Source: JARKPK01 sp964631235 (GTDB lineage: Bacteria > Planctomycetota > Planctomycetia > Pirellulales > Thermoguttaceae). From it: a stretch of DNA of 64,000 nucleotides. Below the pieces are notes generated by a model. That model searched no databases and was not told the origin of the DNA. It worked only from the letters and a program-made list of their open reading frames with translations. Position numbers and translations under genes: made by a program. Each line of letters opens with the position of its first letter. The first letter of the stretch is position 1. Location of the stretch: the NCBI GenBank assembly GCA_964631235.1, contig CAZVZX010000023.1, positions 15,808 through 79,807 on the forward strand, read 5' to 3'. Shown piece after piece: positions 7,747-16,739 of the stretch.

Positions 7747-10700
7747 GTGACTGAACAGCACGCTCAACACGGATATTGGCGCAGCTTGGCGGAATTGGCC
7801 GATGCGCCCGAGTTCCGCGCGCAGCTTGATCCGCAGTTTCGAGAAGCGGGGCAACCCTATCTTTCGACGGAGGCCGCCGGCGACGTCGATCGGCGCCGTT
7901 GGTTCCAGATCGTGGCGGCGTCGGCAGCGCTGGCGTCAGCCGCGGGCTGCCGATGGGAACGGGAAGAGATTGTGCCGCTGGCGAAACGGCCCGACCGTCG
8001 CGTGCCCGGCGAATCCTATCGCGTCGCCACAACCATGGATTTGGCCGGCGATCCGCTGGGGCTGCTCGTTACCTGCGTGGACGGTCGGCCGATTAAAGTC
8101 GAGGGCAATCCGCTGCATCCGCAGAGTGCCGGAGGCACCCATGTTTTCGCCCAGGCGGCCACTTTGGAACTCTACGATCCCGACCGAAGTCGCGATCCTG
8201 TGGAGCGCACGGCACAAGGAGATGAGGTGCGGAATTGGGATCTCGCTGCGGCGATGATCCGTGCCCGATTCCAGCAATTGCGGGCGGCCGAAGGAGCCGG
8301 GTTGGTGATCGTGGCCGGCGCGAGCGCGTCGCCTACGCTTGCGTATTTGCGCGGCGAGCTTCGCAAGGCAATGCCGCGCATGCGATGGCTTCAACACGAA
8401 CCGTTGGGGCCTTGGGCTCAGGCAATCGCTCGATACGAATTGGAACAGGCTGATGTCATCGTCTGCATCGGCGCAGACGTGTTCGGCGTTTCGCGCGACA
8501 GCGTGCGGTTGACCCGACAGTTCGCTTCGCGTCGCGATCCGTCGGCTGGCGAGATGAACCGTTTGTACGTCGTTGAAAGTGGACTGACGGTGACCGGCGC
8601 TGCGGCCGATCATCGAGTTCCGATCGCTCCGTCGGAGATGCCCAAGTTCGTCGCGCGATTGAGCCGACTCGTCGAAGGCCCGCGAGGAGACGGCGGTCCC
8701 GATGATGCCAACGAGAAGGGCCGGCCGGTTGCCGCATGGGAACGAGCGGCATCGCTAATTGCCGACGATTTGCGGTCGCATGCGGGCCGCTGCGTTGTCA
8801 TCGGGCCGGATGATCCCGTTCTGCTGCCCCAAGTCGCTCGAATCAATCAGGTGCTCGGTGCTGTCGGCCGGACCGTGCGATACTTCGCGGCGATGCCCGA
8901 CGATGTTCAACGGTTGACCGACGCCGACTTGGACGAGCCGGCACACACGCTGTTGATTTTGGGCGGCAATCCGATTTACGACGCGCCGAGCGACTGCAAT
9001 ATCGCGGCGATGATCGAGGCGGCCGACTGCTCGATCCATTTGGGTCTGTACCGCAATGAAACGGCACGGCTCTGCGATTGGCATCTGCCGCAGGCGCATT
9101 TTCTCGAGACTTGGGGCGACGCCTGCACGCTCGATGGCACCTACAGTGTCGCACAGCCGACCATCGAGCCGCTGTACGGCGGATGGTCGGCGATCGAGTT
9201 GTTGGCTGCGGGATTAGGGCTGGAAGAGACGCACGGCAGGCAATTGGTTCGGGCGCAGTTCGTTCGCCAATTCGGTGAGAATGATTGGGAACGGCGCTGG
9301 CGCAAGACGCTGCACGACGGCGTTTTCGCGGAGAAACGCGGGCCGGAGGCGTCTGCCGTGGCGTTAGCGGCGTTGGCTTCTAACGGGGCTGAGGAAGAAT
9401 CAGCGAAGACAGAACCGCAGCAATCCTCCGCAGAGCAGCGGGTTGAGGTGGTGTTTGCGCCCAGCGAGGGCGTGTACGACGGGCGGTTTGCCAACAATGC
9501 GTGGTTGCAGGAATTTCCGCAGCCGATCACGCGGTTGACGTGGGGTAATGCCGCCGTGATGAGCCCCGCGCTGGCCGAGACGATCGGGGTTCGCGATGGC
9601 GATGTAGTTCGTCTTTCGGCACGCGGGAACGAAGTGGAATTGCCCGTTTGCCTCGTACCCGGGGTGGCCGACGGGGTGATCGTTGCGGCATTGGGCTATG
9701 GGCGGACGGAGGCCGGGCGGGTCGGCGGCAGCGAATCGGGCGGAATCGCTTCCGTTGGCGCGAATGTGTTTCGGCTGAGAACGGCGGAGGAGCCTTGGCG
9801 TCTCAAAGGCGTCGGGGTGTACAGGGCATCGAGGCGAGAACCGCTGGCTTCGGTTCAGGATCATTTTCCCATCGATGCCACCGGGTTCAAGGCGCGGACG
9901 GGCCGTGCTCCGGTTCTTGTGCGCCAGGCCGACTTGGAAGAGTATCGCAAACATCCCGACTTTGCCCGCCACCAGGTGCATGTGCCGCATCAGGAATCGC
10001 CGTGGAAGGAGCCCGAATATCGCGGCTATCGTTGGGCGATGACGGTCGATCTTTCGAAGTGCGTCGGCTGCGGCGCATGTGTTGTGGCGTGCCAAGCCGA
10101 GAACAACATTCCGGTGGTGGGCAAAGAACAGGTGATTCGCGGTCGGGAGATGCACTGGATGCGGATCGACCGCTACTACGCCGGTCCGGCCGATCAACCG
10201 GCGGTCGTCTTTCAACCGATGCTTTGTCAGCAGTGCGAATTGGCCCCGTGCGAAGGCGTTTGCCCGGTGAACGCAACGGTTCACAGCAGCGAGGGGCTCA
10301 ACGACATGGTGTACAACCGCTGTGTCGGAACGCGCTACTGCGGAAATAACTGCCCGTACAAGGTGCGCCGCTTCAACTACTTCAATTATCACAAGCATCT
10401 GACCTTAGCGCACAACGAAGTGTTGAAGATGGGGGCCAACCCGGAAGTCACTGTGCGCAGTCGCGGCGTGATGGAGAAGTGTACCTATTGCGTCCAAAGA
10501 ATTCAGGCCGCGAAAATCAAGGCGAAGAACGCCGGAGAACCCGTCCGCGACGGCGCGATTGCCACGGCCTGCCAGCAGGCGTGCCCGGCCGGAGCGATTG
10601 TGTTCGGCGATTTGGGGGCGGCCGAGGGGCCGCCGCGCACGGCGGTCGCCCGCCGGTTCGCCGATCCGCGCACGTATGAGCTGCTGGCTGAATTGAACCA

Positions 10701-10764
10701 CAAAGCGCGAACTCGGTATATGGCCCGAATTCGCAATCCCAATCCGTCGTGGGGAACAGGATGA
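7747..10764 (+). CDS. actB: Alternative complex III subunit B (Mo-oxidoreductase-like plus Fe-S domains)
   Basis: ActB is the large periplasmic iron-sulfur subunit of alternative complex III. This 1005-residue protein is the usual fusion of a molybdopterin-oxidoreductase-like half (about 75-700, thought in this family to lack the cofactor) with a DmsB/PsrB-like ferredoxin half (about 760-1000). The Fe-S half has CVGCGACVVAC from residue 772, CQQCELAPCEGVC, CVGTRYCGNNCPY, and CTYC with a distant CQQACP near 942, consistent with three 4Fe-4S and one 3Fe-4S cluster. An internal Tat-like segment (DRRRWFQ at 48-54, hydrophobic run, AAGC at 65-68) is typical of ActB. Start choice: GTG at 7747; a TTG eight codons upstream is possible. 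The stop overlaps the actC start (ATGA). Confidence 0.93.
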   Translation: MTEQHAQHGYWRSLAELADAPEFRAQLDPQFREAGQPYLSTEAAGDVDRRRWFQIVAASAALASAAGCRWEREEIVPLAKRPDRRVPGESYRVATTMDLAGDPLGLLVTCVDGRPIKVEGNPLHPQSAGGTHVFAQAATLELYDPDRSRDPVERTAQGDEVRNWDLAAAMIRARFQQLRAAEGAGLVIVAGASASPTLAYLRGELRKAMPRMRWLQHEPLGPWAQAIARYELEQADVIVCIGADVFGVSRDSVRLTRQFASRRDPSAGEMNRLYVVESGLTVTGAAADHRVPIAPSEMPKFVARLSRLVEGPRGDGGPDDANEKGRPVAAWERAASLIADDLRSHAGRCVVIGPDDPVLLPQVARINQVLGAVGRTVRYFAAMPDDVQRLTDADLDEPAHTLLILGGNPIYDAPSDCNIAAMIEAADCSIHLGLYRNETARLCDWHLPQAHFLETWGDACTLDGTYSVAQPTIEPLYGGWSAIELLAAGLGLEETHGRQLVRAQFVRQFGENDWERRWRKTLHDGVFAEKRGPEASAVALAALASNGAEEESAKTEPQQSSAEQRVEVVFAPSEGVYDGRFANNAWLQEFPQPITRLTWGNAAVMSPALAETIGVRDGDVVRLSARGNEVELPVCLVPGVADGVIVAALGYGRTEAGRVGGSESGGIASVGANVFRLRTAEEPWRLKGVGVYRASRREPLASVQDHFPIDATGFKARTGRAPVLVRQADLEEYRKHPDFARHQVHVPHQESPWKEPEYRGYRWAMTVDLSKCVGCGACVVACQAENNIPVVGKEQVIRGREMHWMRIDRYYAGPADQPAVVFQPMLCQQCELAPCEGVCPVNATVHSSEGLNDMVYNRCVGTRYCGNNCPYKVRRFNYFNYHKHLTLAHNEVLKMGANPEVTVRSRGVMEKCTYCVQRIQAAKIKAKNAGEPVRDGAIATACQQACPAGAIVFGDLGAAEGPPRTAVARRFADPRTYELLAELNHKARTRYMARIRNPNPSWGTG

Positions 10765-12161
10765 GCGTCGCCTCCGTCGCTTACGATCACGAGCACCTTT
10801 CCGACGATCCTCGGCATCGGGCGCCGCTGACGACGCCGGGGCTGACGGCGTCGCAGGTGGACGACATCGTGGCCCGCACCCCAGAGTTGCCGCGGGCGCC
10901 GGTCGCGTGGTATGCCGCATTCACCGTGTCAGCGGCCGTGGCGGCGATGTTCTTCGCGCTGATCGGGTATTTGATCGTGACCGGCATCGGGGTTTGGGGC
11001 AACAACCATCCGGTGTACTGGGCGTTCGACATTACCAATTTCGTTTTCTGGATCGGCATCGGGCATGCGGGCACGCTGATCTCGGCCATTTTGTTCTTGT
11101 TCCGCCAGAAATGGCGCACGAGCATCAATCGGTTTGCCGAGGCGATGACGATTTTCGCCGTCATCTGTGCGCTGATCTTCCCCGGCATCCACATGGGGCG
11201 AATCTGGCTGGCCTACTGGATGGCGCCCTATCCGAACCAGATGGCGATGTGGCCGCAGTTTCGCAGCCCGCTGATGTGGGACGTATTCGCGGTCAGTACG
11301 TACTTTACGGTGTCGCTGCTTTTCTGGTATCTCGGGCTGATTCCCGATTTGGCCGTGCTCCGCGATCGAGCGACCGGCTGGTGGCGAAAGCGGTTGTACG
11401 GGCTGTTCGCGCTCGGCTGGCGCGGCTCGGCTCGGCAGTGGCACGTGTACGAACGTGCGTATCTCTTTTTGGCGGCGCTGGGAACCCCCTTGGTGCTCAG
11501 CGTTCATTCGGTGGTCAGCACCGATTTCTCTGTGGCTCAGCTTCCCGGCTGGCATACGACGATCTTTCCGCCGTATTTCGTGGCCGGGGCGATCTTCAGC
11601 GGTTTCGGGATGGTCGTGACGCTAATGGTGCCGGCCCGGCAGTTCTTCGGGCTTAAGGATCTGATTACGGTTCGGCACTTAGACAATATGAACAAAGTGA
11701 TCCTCGGCACCAGTTGCATGGTGGGCTACGCCTACGGACTGGAATTCTTCACCGCTTGGTATAGCGGCAACCCATACGAACAATTCGTGTTCATCAATCG
11801 TGCGACCGGCCCCTATGCCTGGGCGTACTGGACGATGGTCGTTTGCAATGTAGTGATTCCGCAGGTGTTTTGGTTTCGCTGGGCGAGAACGACTCCGTGG
11901 CTGATGTGGCTGGTGGCCATCGGGGTGAATATCGGCATGTGGTTCGAGCGATTCGTGATTATCGTCACGTCGCTCAGTCGCGATTACCTGCCGAGCAGTT
12001 GGCAGATGTTCGTGCCTACCTGGGTCGATTTGGGGATGCTGGTCGGCAGTTTCGGATTGTTCTTTACGTGTTTCCTGCTGTTCTGTCGGTACTTGCCGAT
12101 GGTCGCCATGGCCGAGGTCAAACAGATTTTGCCCGGGGCCCACGGTTCGGAACATCATTGA
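10761..12161 (+). CDS. actC: Alternative complex III subunit C, NrfD-like membrane protein
   Basis: ActC is one of two large NrfD/PsrC-type membrane subunits of alternative complex III and is thought to bind quinol at the periplasmic side. The 466-residue protein has about ten hydrophobic helices beginning near residue 50. Characteristic stretches include FVFWIGIGHAGTLISAILF, FPGIHMGRIWLAYWMAPYP and HVYERAYLFLAALGTPLVLSVHS, with conserved His, Arg and Asp residues near the membrane face. The N-terminal 45 residues are polar. The ATG at 10761 overlaps the actB stop by four bases, which implies translational coupling. There is no heme motif, as expected. Confidence 0.93.
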   Translation: MSVASVAYDHEHLSDDPRHRAPLTTPGLTASQVDDIVARTPELPRAPVAWYAAFTVSAAVAAMFFALIGYLIVTGIGVWGNNHPVYWAFDITNFVFWIGIGHAGTLISAILFLFRQKWRTSINRFAEAMTIFAVICALIFPGIHMGRIWLAYWMAPYPNQMAMWPQFRSPLMWDVFAVSTYFTVSLLFWYLGLIPDLAVLRDRATGWWRKRLYGLFALGWRGSARQWHVYERAYLFLAALGTPLVLSVHSVVSTDFSVAQLPGWHTTIFPPYFVAGAIFSGFGMVVTLMVPARQFFGLKDLITVRHLDNMNKVILGTSCMVGYAYGLEFFTAWYSGNPYEQFVFINRATGPYAWAYWTMVVCNVVIPQVFWFRWARTTPWLMWLVAIGVNIGMWFERFVIIVTSLSRDYLPSSWQMFVPTWVDLGMLVGSFGLFFTCFLLFCRYLPMVAMAEVKQILPGAHGSEHH

Positions 12162-12453
12162 TTCGGCGAAGAGGAGCGGCGTGCCCGCGGCAGAGCGAAG
12201 GCGGCTCGCTATCGAAATGAGCATCGCATCCGCATCGAAGCGGGAACGGGTAATCAACGAACAAATATCGATGATCGAATATCAACGATAAAGCGTTGAG
12301 CAACGACGATTGATAACTGAGTCGGCGTGAATCATCAGGTGCAGTTCGGCGAGCATTTCGGCGGCGAGGAGATTGCTTTTGCAGGCCGAAGTGCGTCGTT
12401 CGCGGCGAGAAGTCGATTTTTCTCGAACCGGCGAAAGATAATGGTGCGGAACG

Positions 12454-13683
12454 ATGGTTGAGTCAGCCGCGAAAAACGAATCCGGTCGCGATCCAGTGCC
12501 CGTCGGGGTGCTTGGTCAATTCGACACCCCCGACGCCTTGAAGCGTGCGGCAGCCGGATTGCGCGACGCCGGCTTCCGGCGGTGGGACGTTCATAGTCCG
12601 TATCCGATCCATGGCTTGGATCGCGCGATGGGAATTCGCCCCACGCGGTTGCCTTGGCTTGTCTTAGGGGCCGGGCTGACCGGCATTGCACTAGCGCTGG
12701 CGCTTCAGATTTGGACCAACGCCATCGACTACCCAATCAACATCAGCGGCAAGCCGCTGTTGAGCATTCCGGCCTTTATTCCGATCACGTTCGAGTTGAT
12801 GGTGCTGTTGGCCGCGTTCGCTGCGTTCGGCGGCGCCTTGGTCCTGAATCTGCTGCCGCAGTATGGTCATCCGGTTTTTCGCAGCCGCCGATTCGTCGAG
12901 GCCGCCGGAAGCAGCTACTTTATTTCCATCGAATCGGCCGACCCGAAATTCCATGCAGAAGATTCAGCGGCGCTGCTGCGGTCGCTCGGCGCAACTCATA
13001 CCGAAGTGCTCTTCGATTTGCCGGGCCGCGCCCCGTTGCCGGGTTGGTTGAAGATCGGCGCGCTTGCGGCGGCGATCGTGGCGGTTGTGCCGCCCCTGCT
13101 CGTGGCGGCCTATCGTGCGGCGCCGAAATCGGAGCCGCGAATCCATATTATTCAAGACATGGATTTCCAAGAAAAATACAAAGCGCAGACCGCCAGCCCC
13201 CTATTTGCCGACGGGCGTTCGGCGCGTCCCGAAGTTGCCGGGATGGTGGCCGTCGGAATGGCTGAAGAAGACGAGCATTTGTATCGCGGCCTGGTCGATG
13301 GAAAGCCGGCCGAGACATTTCCCATGCCGGTTACGATGCCCACGATGCAGCGAGGACGCGAGCTTTTCAATGTGTATTGTGCACCGTGCCACGGCCGAGT
13401 TGGCGAGGGCGGGGTGACGGGTATTGTGTCGGCCCGAGCCGTCAAACGCCAAGAAAGCACCTGGACGATGCCGCTGAGCCTGCATGCCGACAGCGTGGTC
13501 GATCAGCCGGTTGGGCAGTTGTTCGAAACGATTACCGCGGGGCGTCGCACGATGCCCGGCTATTCTGCGCAAATCCCGGCGGCGGATCGTTGGGCGATCG
13601 TGGCCTACATCCGCGCGTTGCAGCGAAGCCGTCATGCGACGATTGACGACGTGCCGGAAGAAATCCGACCGAACCTGAAGTAA
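12454..13683 (+). CDS. Fused alternative complex III subunits D and E
   Basis: Two complex III subunits are joined in one 409-residue protein. Residues about 14-190 are ActD-like (DUF3341: GVLGQFDTPDALKRAAAGLRDAGF followed by two membrane helices at 67-87 and 110-133, then GHPVF and the FISIE strand). A further helix at about 201-220 leads into a monoheme cytochrome c (ActE-like) with CAPCH at 309-313 and a probable distal Met in GRRTMPGY near 370. Joining them keeps a fixed ratio and places the mobile heme next to the ActC/ActF membrane core. It lies about 290 bases after actC in a small gap with no gene. The start at 12454 (ATG) has no strong ribosome binding site; the domain begins shortly after it. 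Confidence 0.88.
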   Translation: MVESAAKNESGRDPVPVGVLGQFDTPDALKRAAAGLRDAGFRRWDVHSPYPIHGLDRAMGIRPTRLPWLVLGAGLTGIALALALQIWTNAIDYPINISGKPLLSIPAFIPITFELMVLLAAFAAFGGALVLNLLPQYGHPVFRSRRFVEAAGSSYFISIESADPKFHAEDSAALLRSLGATHTEVLFDLPGRAPLPGWLKIGALAAAIVAVVPPLLVAAYRAAPKSEPRIHIIQDMDFQEKYKAQTASPLFADGRSARPEVAGMVAVGMAEEDEHLYRGLVDGKPAETFPMPVTMPTMQRGRELFNVYCAPCHGRVGEGGVTGIVSARAVKRQESTWTMPLSLHADSVVDQPVGQLFETITAGRRTMPGYSAQIPAADRWAIVAYIRALQRSRHATIDDVPEEIRPNLK

Positions 13684-13859
13684 ACCGAGCGGAGAGCATC
13701 CCTGTTCGTTCGCCGGCGGGCCGTTGAGTGATGCTGCCGACTGATTGTTGGCGGCCTCCAGTCTCGGGCCGCAACATCGGCGGGTGGTTTGGTGCATTTA
13801 GTCGAGTATATCCCCGGTTTCCGGGCGACGCGCAAGAGACCGTCAGAAATTGGACTCCG

Positions 13860-15098
13860 ATGAACGATTTACCGCACACGCACGGGTCCGGCACGCGAAC
13901 GCATCAATGGCGTTTGCCTGCCGGCGCTCGAACCGTCGGATGGGCTTGCGCTGCCGTCGGCGTCGTTCTGCTTCTGTCGGCTGCTTGGTTGGGCCACTCG
14001 GCAGGTGACGGTTGGCGCGGATTCCTGCGGTCGTATTTGGTGGCTTGGTGTTTTTGGACGTCGATCTCGTTGGGCGGGCTGTTCTTCACGGCGGTTCAAC
14101 ACACGACGCGCGCCGGCTGGAGCGTCAGTGTGCGCCGTCTGGCCGAGCTGTGCGGCACGGTGATGCCCGTGATGGCAGTTCTGTTTTTGCCGGTGCTGGT
14201 TCCCGTGCTCGTCGGCAGCAACGCGCTTTATCCGTGGGTTCCGCCCGAGGCGGTTGCCGCCAGCGAGTTGTTGCAGCACAAGAGTCCGTGGCTCAATCCG
14301 ACGTGGTTCGGCGCGCGAGCCGTTGTGTATTTGGCGGTCTGGGTTTGGTTGGGGCGGCTGTTCCTTGTCGGCTCGGTCCGTCAAGATGCGGATGGCGACG
14401 TTGCTCGAACGATTGCCGTCGAGCGGTTCAGTCCGTTGGCACTGATTCTTCTCGCGCTCACCACAACCTTCGCGGCATTCGATTGGATCATGTCGCTCGA
14501 GCCGGCGTGGTACAGCACGATTTTCGGAGTCTATTTCTTCAGCGGGGCGGCCGTCGCCGTGCTCTCGGCACTTATTCTGTTTGCAACAGTTTTGCGCGCC
14601 CTCGGCCCGCTTCGCGATGCCGTTACTGTGGAACATGATCACGACCTGGGAAAACTGCTTTTCGCCTTTACGGTGTTTTGGGGCTATATTGCGTTTTCGC
14701 AGTACCTCTTGATCTGGTACGGTAATATTCCAGAAGAGACCGAATACTACCTGCATCGCTCGCATGGGATCTGGGGCGTTTGGTCGCTGGCGTTGATTGT
14801 CGGCCACCTCGTCCTGCCGATGGTCGGATTGCTCTCGCGGCATGTGAAGCGACATCCGCTGTTGCTGGCGTTTTGGGCGGTTTGGCTGCTGGTGATGCAC
14901 TGGGCCGATTTGGCCTGGCTGGTGCGGCCCTCAGCGGGATCGGATGCCGTTTGGTCGCCCGCGGTCGATGTGGCCTGCGTATTGGGCATCGGAGGCTTGT
15001 GGATGGCCGGATGGCTGCATTGGGCGTCGCACTGCGCGCTGGTCCCGTTGGCCGATCCGCGGCTTTCGGAGTCGCTTCGTTTCGAGAACAGCTACTGA
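13860..15098 (+). CDS. actF: Alternative complex III subunit F, quinone-binding membrane subunit
   Basis: ActF is the second NrfD-like membrane subunit of alternative complex III. The 412-residue protein has about ten helices. Landmarks include LVAWCFWTSISLGGLFFTAVQHTTRAGWSV, FDWIMSLEPAWYSTIFGVYFFSGA and LFAFTVFWGYIAFSQYLLIWYGNIPEET, all typical of the family. The ATG at 13860 gives MNDLPHTHG. A GTG at 13728 in the same frame would add 44 residues with no membrane or family character, so the shorter form is preferred. It follows the ActDE fusion and completes a set of A, B, C, DE and F; no separate ActG/H was recognised. Confidence 0.9.
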   Translation: MNDLPHTHGSGTRTHQWRLPAGARTVGWACAAVGVVLLLSAAWLGHSAGDGWRGFLRSYLVAWCFWTSISLGGLFFTAVQHTTRAGWSVSVRRLAELCGTVMPVMAVLFLPVLVPVLVGSNALYPWVPPEAVAASELLQHKSPWLNPTWFGARAVVYLAVWVWLGRLFLVGSVRQDADGDVARTIAVERFSPLALILLALTTTFAAFDWIMSLEPAWYSTIFGVYFFSGAAVAVLSALILFATVLRALGPLRDAVTVEHDHDLGKLLFAFTVFWGYIAFSQYLLIWYGNIPEETEYYLHRSHGIWGVWSLALIVGHLVLPMVGLLSRHVKRHPLLLAFWAVWLLVMHWADLAWLVRPSAGSDAVWSPAVDVACVLGIGGLWMAGWLHWASHCALVPLADPRLSESLRFENSY

Positions 15099-15194
15099 CG
15101 CTGCTGGCGGCCCTCGAAAAGGCGAGCGGGTGGAGAGTTGGCGACAAACCGGAGACGAAGGCCGTTGCATGGCGGTGGCAAGGCGTCGCGGCGC

Positions 15195-15294
15195 GGAATA
15201 GTTCCACACAATCGCGAAAGCCGCCACGAGCGTAGCGAAGCGACCGAGCAGGTGTTGTTTGTGCCTGAATCGCTTCCCGTTTTCCGTGGTTTTT
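15195..15294 (+). repeat. Dispersed intergenic repeat, copy 3
   Basis: Starts with GGAATAGTTCCACACAATCG, continues GCGAAAGCCGCC and GTAGCGAAGCGACCG, then GCCTGAATCGCTTCCCG and TTTTCCGTGGTTTTT. AATCGC can pair with GTGGTT through two wobbles, so the 3' hairpin is retained despite base changes. It sits between actF and the small membrane gene. Confidence 0.65.
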
Positions 15295-15337
15295 GCTTGG
15301 CTGGAACGGTTGACTCTTTTGTCGGGAGGATTGTTGC

Positions 15338-15658
15338 GTGGCTAGTCACGACGACATCAATACGCCGATGGTGGCCGTTGTCGGCTTTCTGGGGGCGATT
15401 ATCGTTTTCGCCGTGATCGTCCTGTTGATTGTCGTGTATTACAATGCAGAAGGGCGGCAGCGGGCGGAAAAGGAGCTGGCGGTGCCTCCCGCGGAGATTC
15501 GCCGATTGGTCGCGCAGCAGGAAGGCCAATTGGCCGATTATCGATTGCTCGACGCGGAAAAGAAAATCGTCGCCATCCCGATTAGCCGGGCCATGGCATT
15601 GGTGGCGAGCGAATTGGCCGACTCGTCGGTGAAGGCCGAAAAAGAGAAATCGAAGTAA
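15338..15658 (+). CDS. Small membrane protein of the respiratory cluster
   Basis: A 106-residue protein with one hydrophobic helix (about residues 11-35, MVAVVGFLGAIIVFAVIVLL) and a charged C-terminal tail rich in Glu, Lys and Ala, probably facing the periplasm and partly helical. The GTG start is decided by a strong GGGAGGA site at 15324-15330. I recognise it only by position: single-helix proteins of this kind sit between the ActF and SCO genes in related planctomycete clusters, so it may be an accessory subunit of complex III or the oxidase. There are no Cys residues and no heme motif. Confidence 0.75.
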   Translation: MASHDDINTPMVAVVGFLGAIIVFAVIVLLIVVYYNAEGRQRAEKELAVPPAEIRRLVAQQEGQLADYRLLDAEKKIVAIPISRAMALVASELADSSVKAEKEKSK

Positions 15659-15723
15659 CGGCTTTTCTCGTTTTCTCGCAGAGAACGATGGCGATTCATC
15701 CCGCTTGAGGGAAAGCACAGACC

Positions 15724-16572
15724 ATGAGAACGATCAGTCTGTGGACCGTTGTGGTGACCGTTGCGTTTGTGTGGAGCAGCGCGTTGGCGTTCGGCGAGCG
15801 AAAGGAGCAGGCGCCCGCTGAGCTGCGCGGCGTAGGCATCTTTCCGCAGTTCGATGCCCAGATTCCGCTCGACCTGACGTTCGTTGACTCCAGCGGCCAA
15901 TCCATCGCGTTGGGCGAGGTATTTGACGGAACGAAGCCCGTGATCCTGACAATGAATTATTCAAACTGCCCGATGCTGTGCAGTTTGCAGCTTAACGGGC
16001 TAGTGTCGGCCATGGAGCGAATGAAATGGACCGCAGGCGAACAGTATCGGATCGTCACGGTCAGCATTGACCCGTTGGAGACCCCCGAGCGCGCCCAACT
16101 GACCAAACAGAAGTACCTGAAGACTTATGGGCGAGCGAGCGACGCAAACGCATGGCGTTTCTTGGTCTCGCCGCAGGAAGAACGCATTCGGAAATTGGCC
16201 GATACGGTCGGATTCGGTTACGTCTATTCGGCCGAGACCAAGGAGTATCTGCATGCGGCCGCGCTGATTCTTTGCACGCCCACCGGGCGCGTCGCCCGTT
16301 ACATCGGCGGAGTCGATTACAATCCGGAAACGCTGCGTCTGTCGCTGTATGAGGCCGGTCAGGGCCAAGTAGGCTCGGTGTGGGACGAGGTGCTTCTGTT
16401 CTGCTATCAGTACGACGGTCGAAGCGGCAGCTACAGCCTGGCGGCCGTGCGGATGATGCAGTCGGCCGGGCTGCTGATGTTGATTGTGCTCGGGGTCGTT
16501 TTATGGCGACTCTGGCGAAAAGAGATCAAACGCGCTCGCCTCGCCGAGCAGCCGGTTCACGCTGTTCCTTGA
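15724..16572 (+). CDS. SCO1/SenC-family copper chaperone
   Basis: SCO proteins deliver copper to, or reduce the cysteines of, the CuA centre in cytochrome oxidase subunit II. The 282-residue protein has a signal peptide (about 1-23), a thioredoxin-like fold with the CPMLC copper motif (Cys82 and Cys86) and the third ligand His at 177 (KEYLHAAA). Conserved VSIDPLETPE follows strand three. Unusually for a short SCO protein, a C-terminal membrane helix (about 246-263) precedes a basic tail, so it is probably tethered to the outer face of the inner membrane. It lies directly before coxB, whose product is its expected client. Confidence 0.9.
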   Translation: MRTISLWTVVVTVAFVWSSALAFGERKEQAPAELRGVGIFPQFDAQIPLDLTFVDSSGQSIALGEVFDGTKPVILTMNYSNCPMLCSLQLNGLVSAMERMKWTAGEQYRIVTVSIDPLETPERAQLTKQKYLKTYGRASDANAWRFLVSPQEERIRKLADTVGFGYVYSAETKEYLHAAALILCTPTGRVARYIGGVDYNPETLRLSLYEAGQGQVGSVWDEVLLFCYQYDGRSGSYSLAAVRMMQSAGLLMLIVLGVVLWRLWRKEIKRARLAEQPVHAVP

Positions 16573-16739
16573 TGAGCGGGCGCCAAGGGATGGGAAGTCG
16601 GTCCGAAACTTCGGTCTCCGTCGGCTGTTGCTTCGGGGGGCGGTACAAGGGCCGCGGCCGCGCGGTTGGCATGATGCCATTCGCGTCGGTAGCGCGGCGC
16701 AGGAATCGAATGTAACGATAGGCGCGCCGCATTGCGGCG

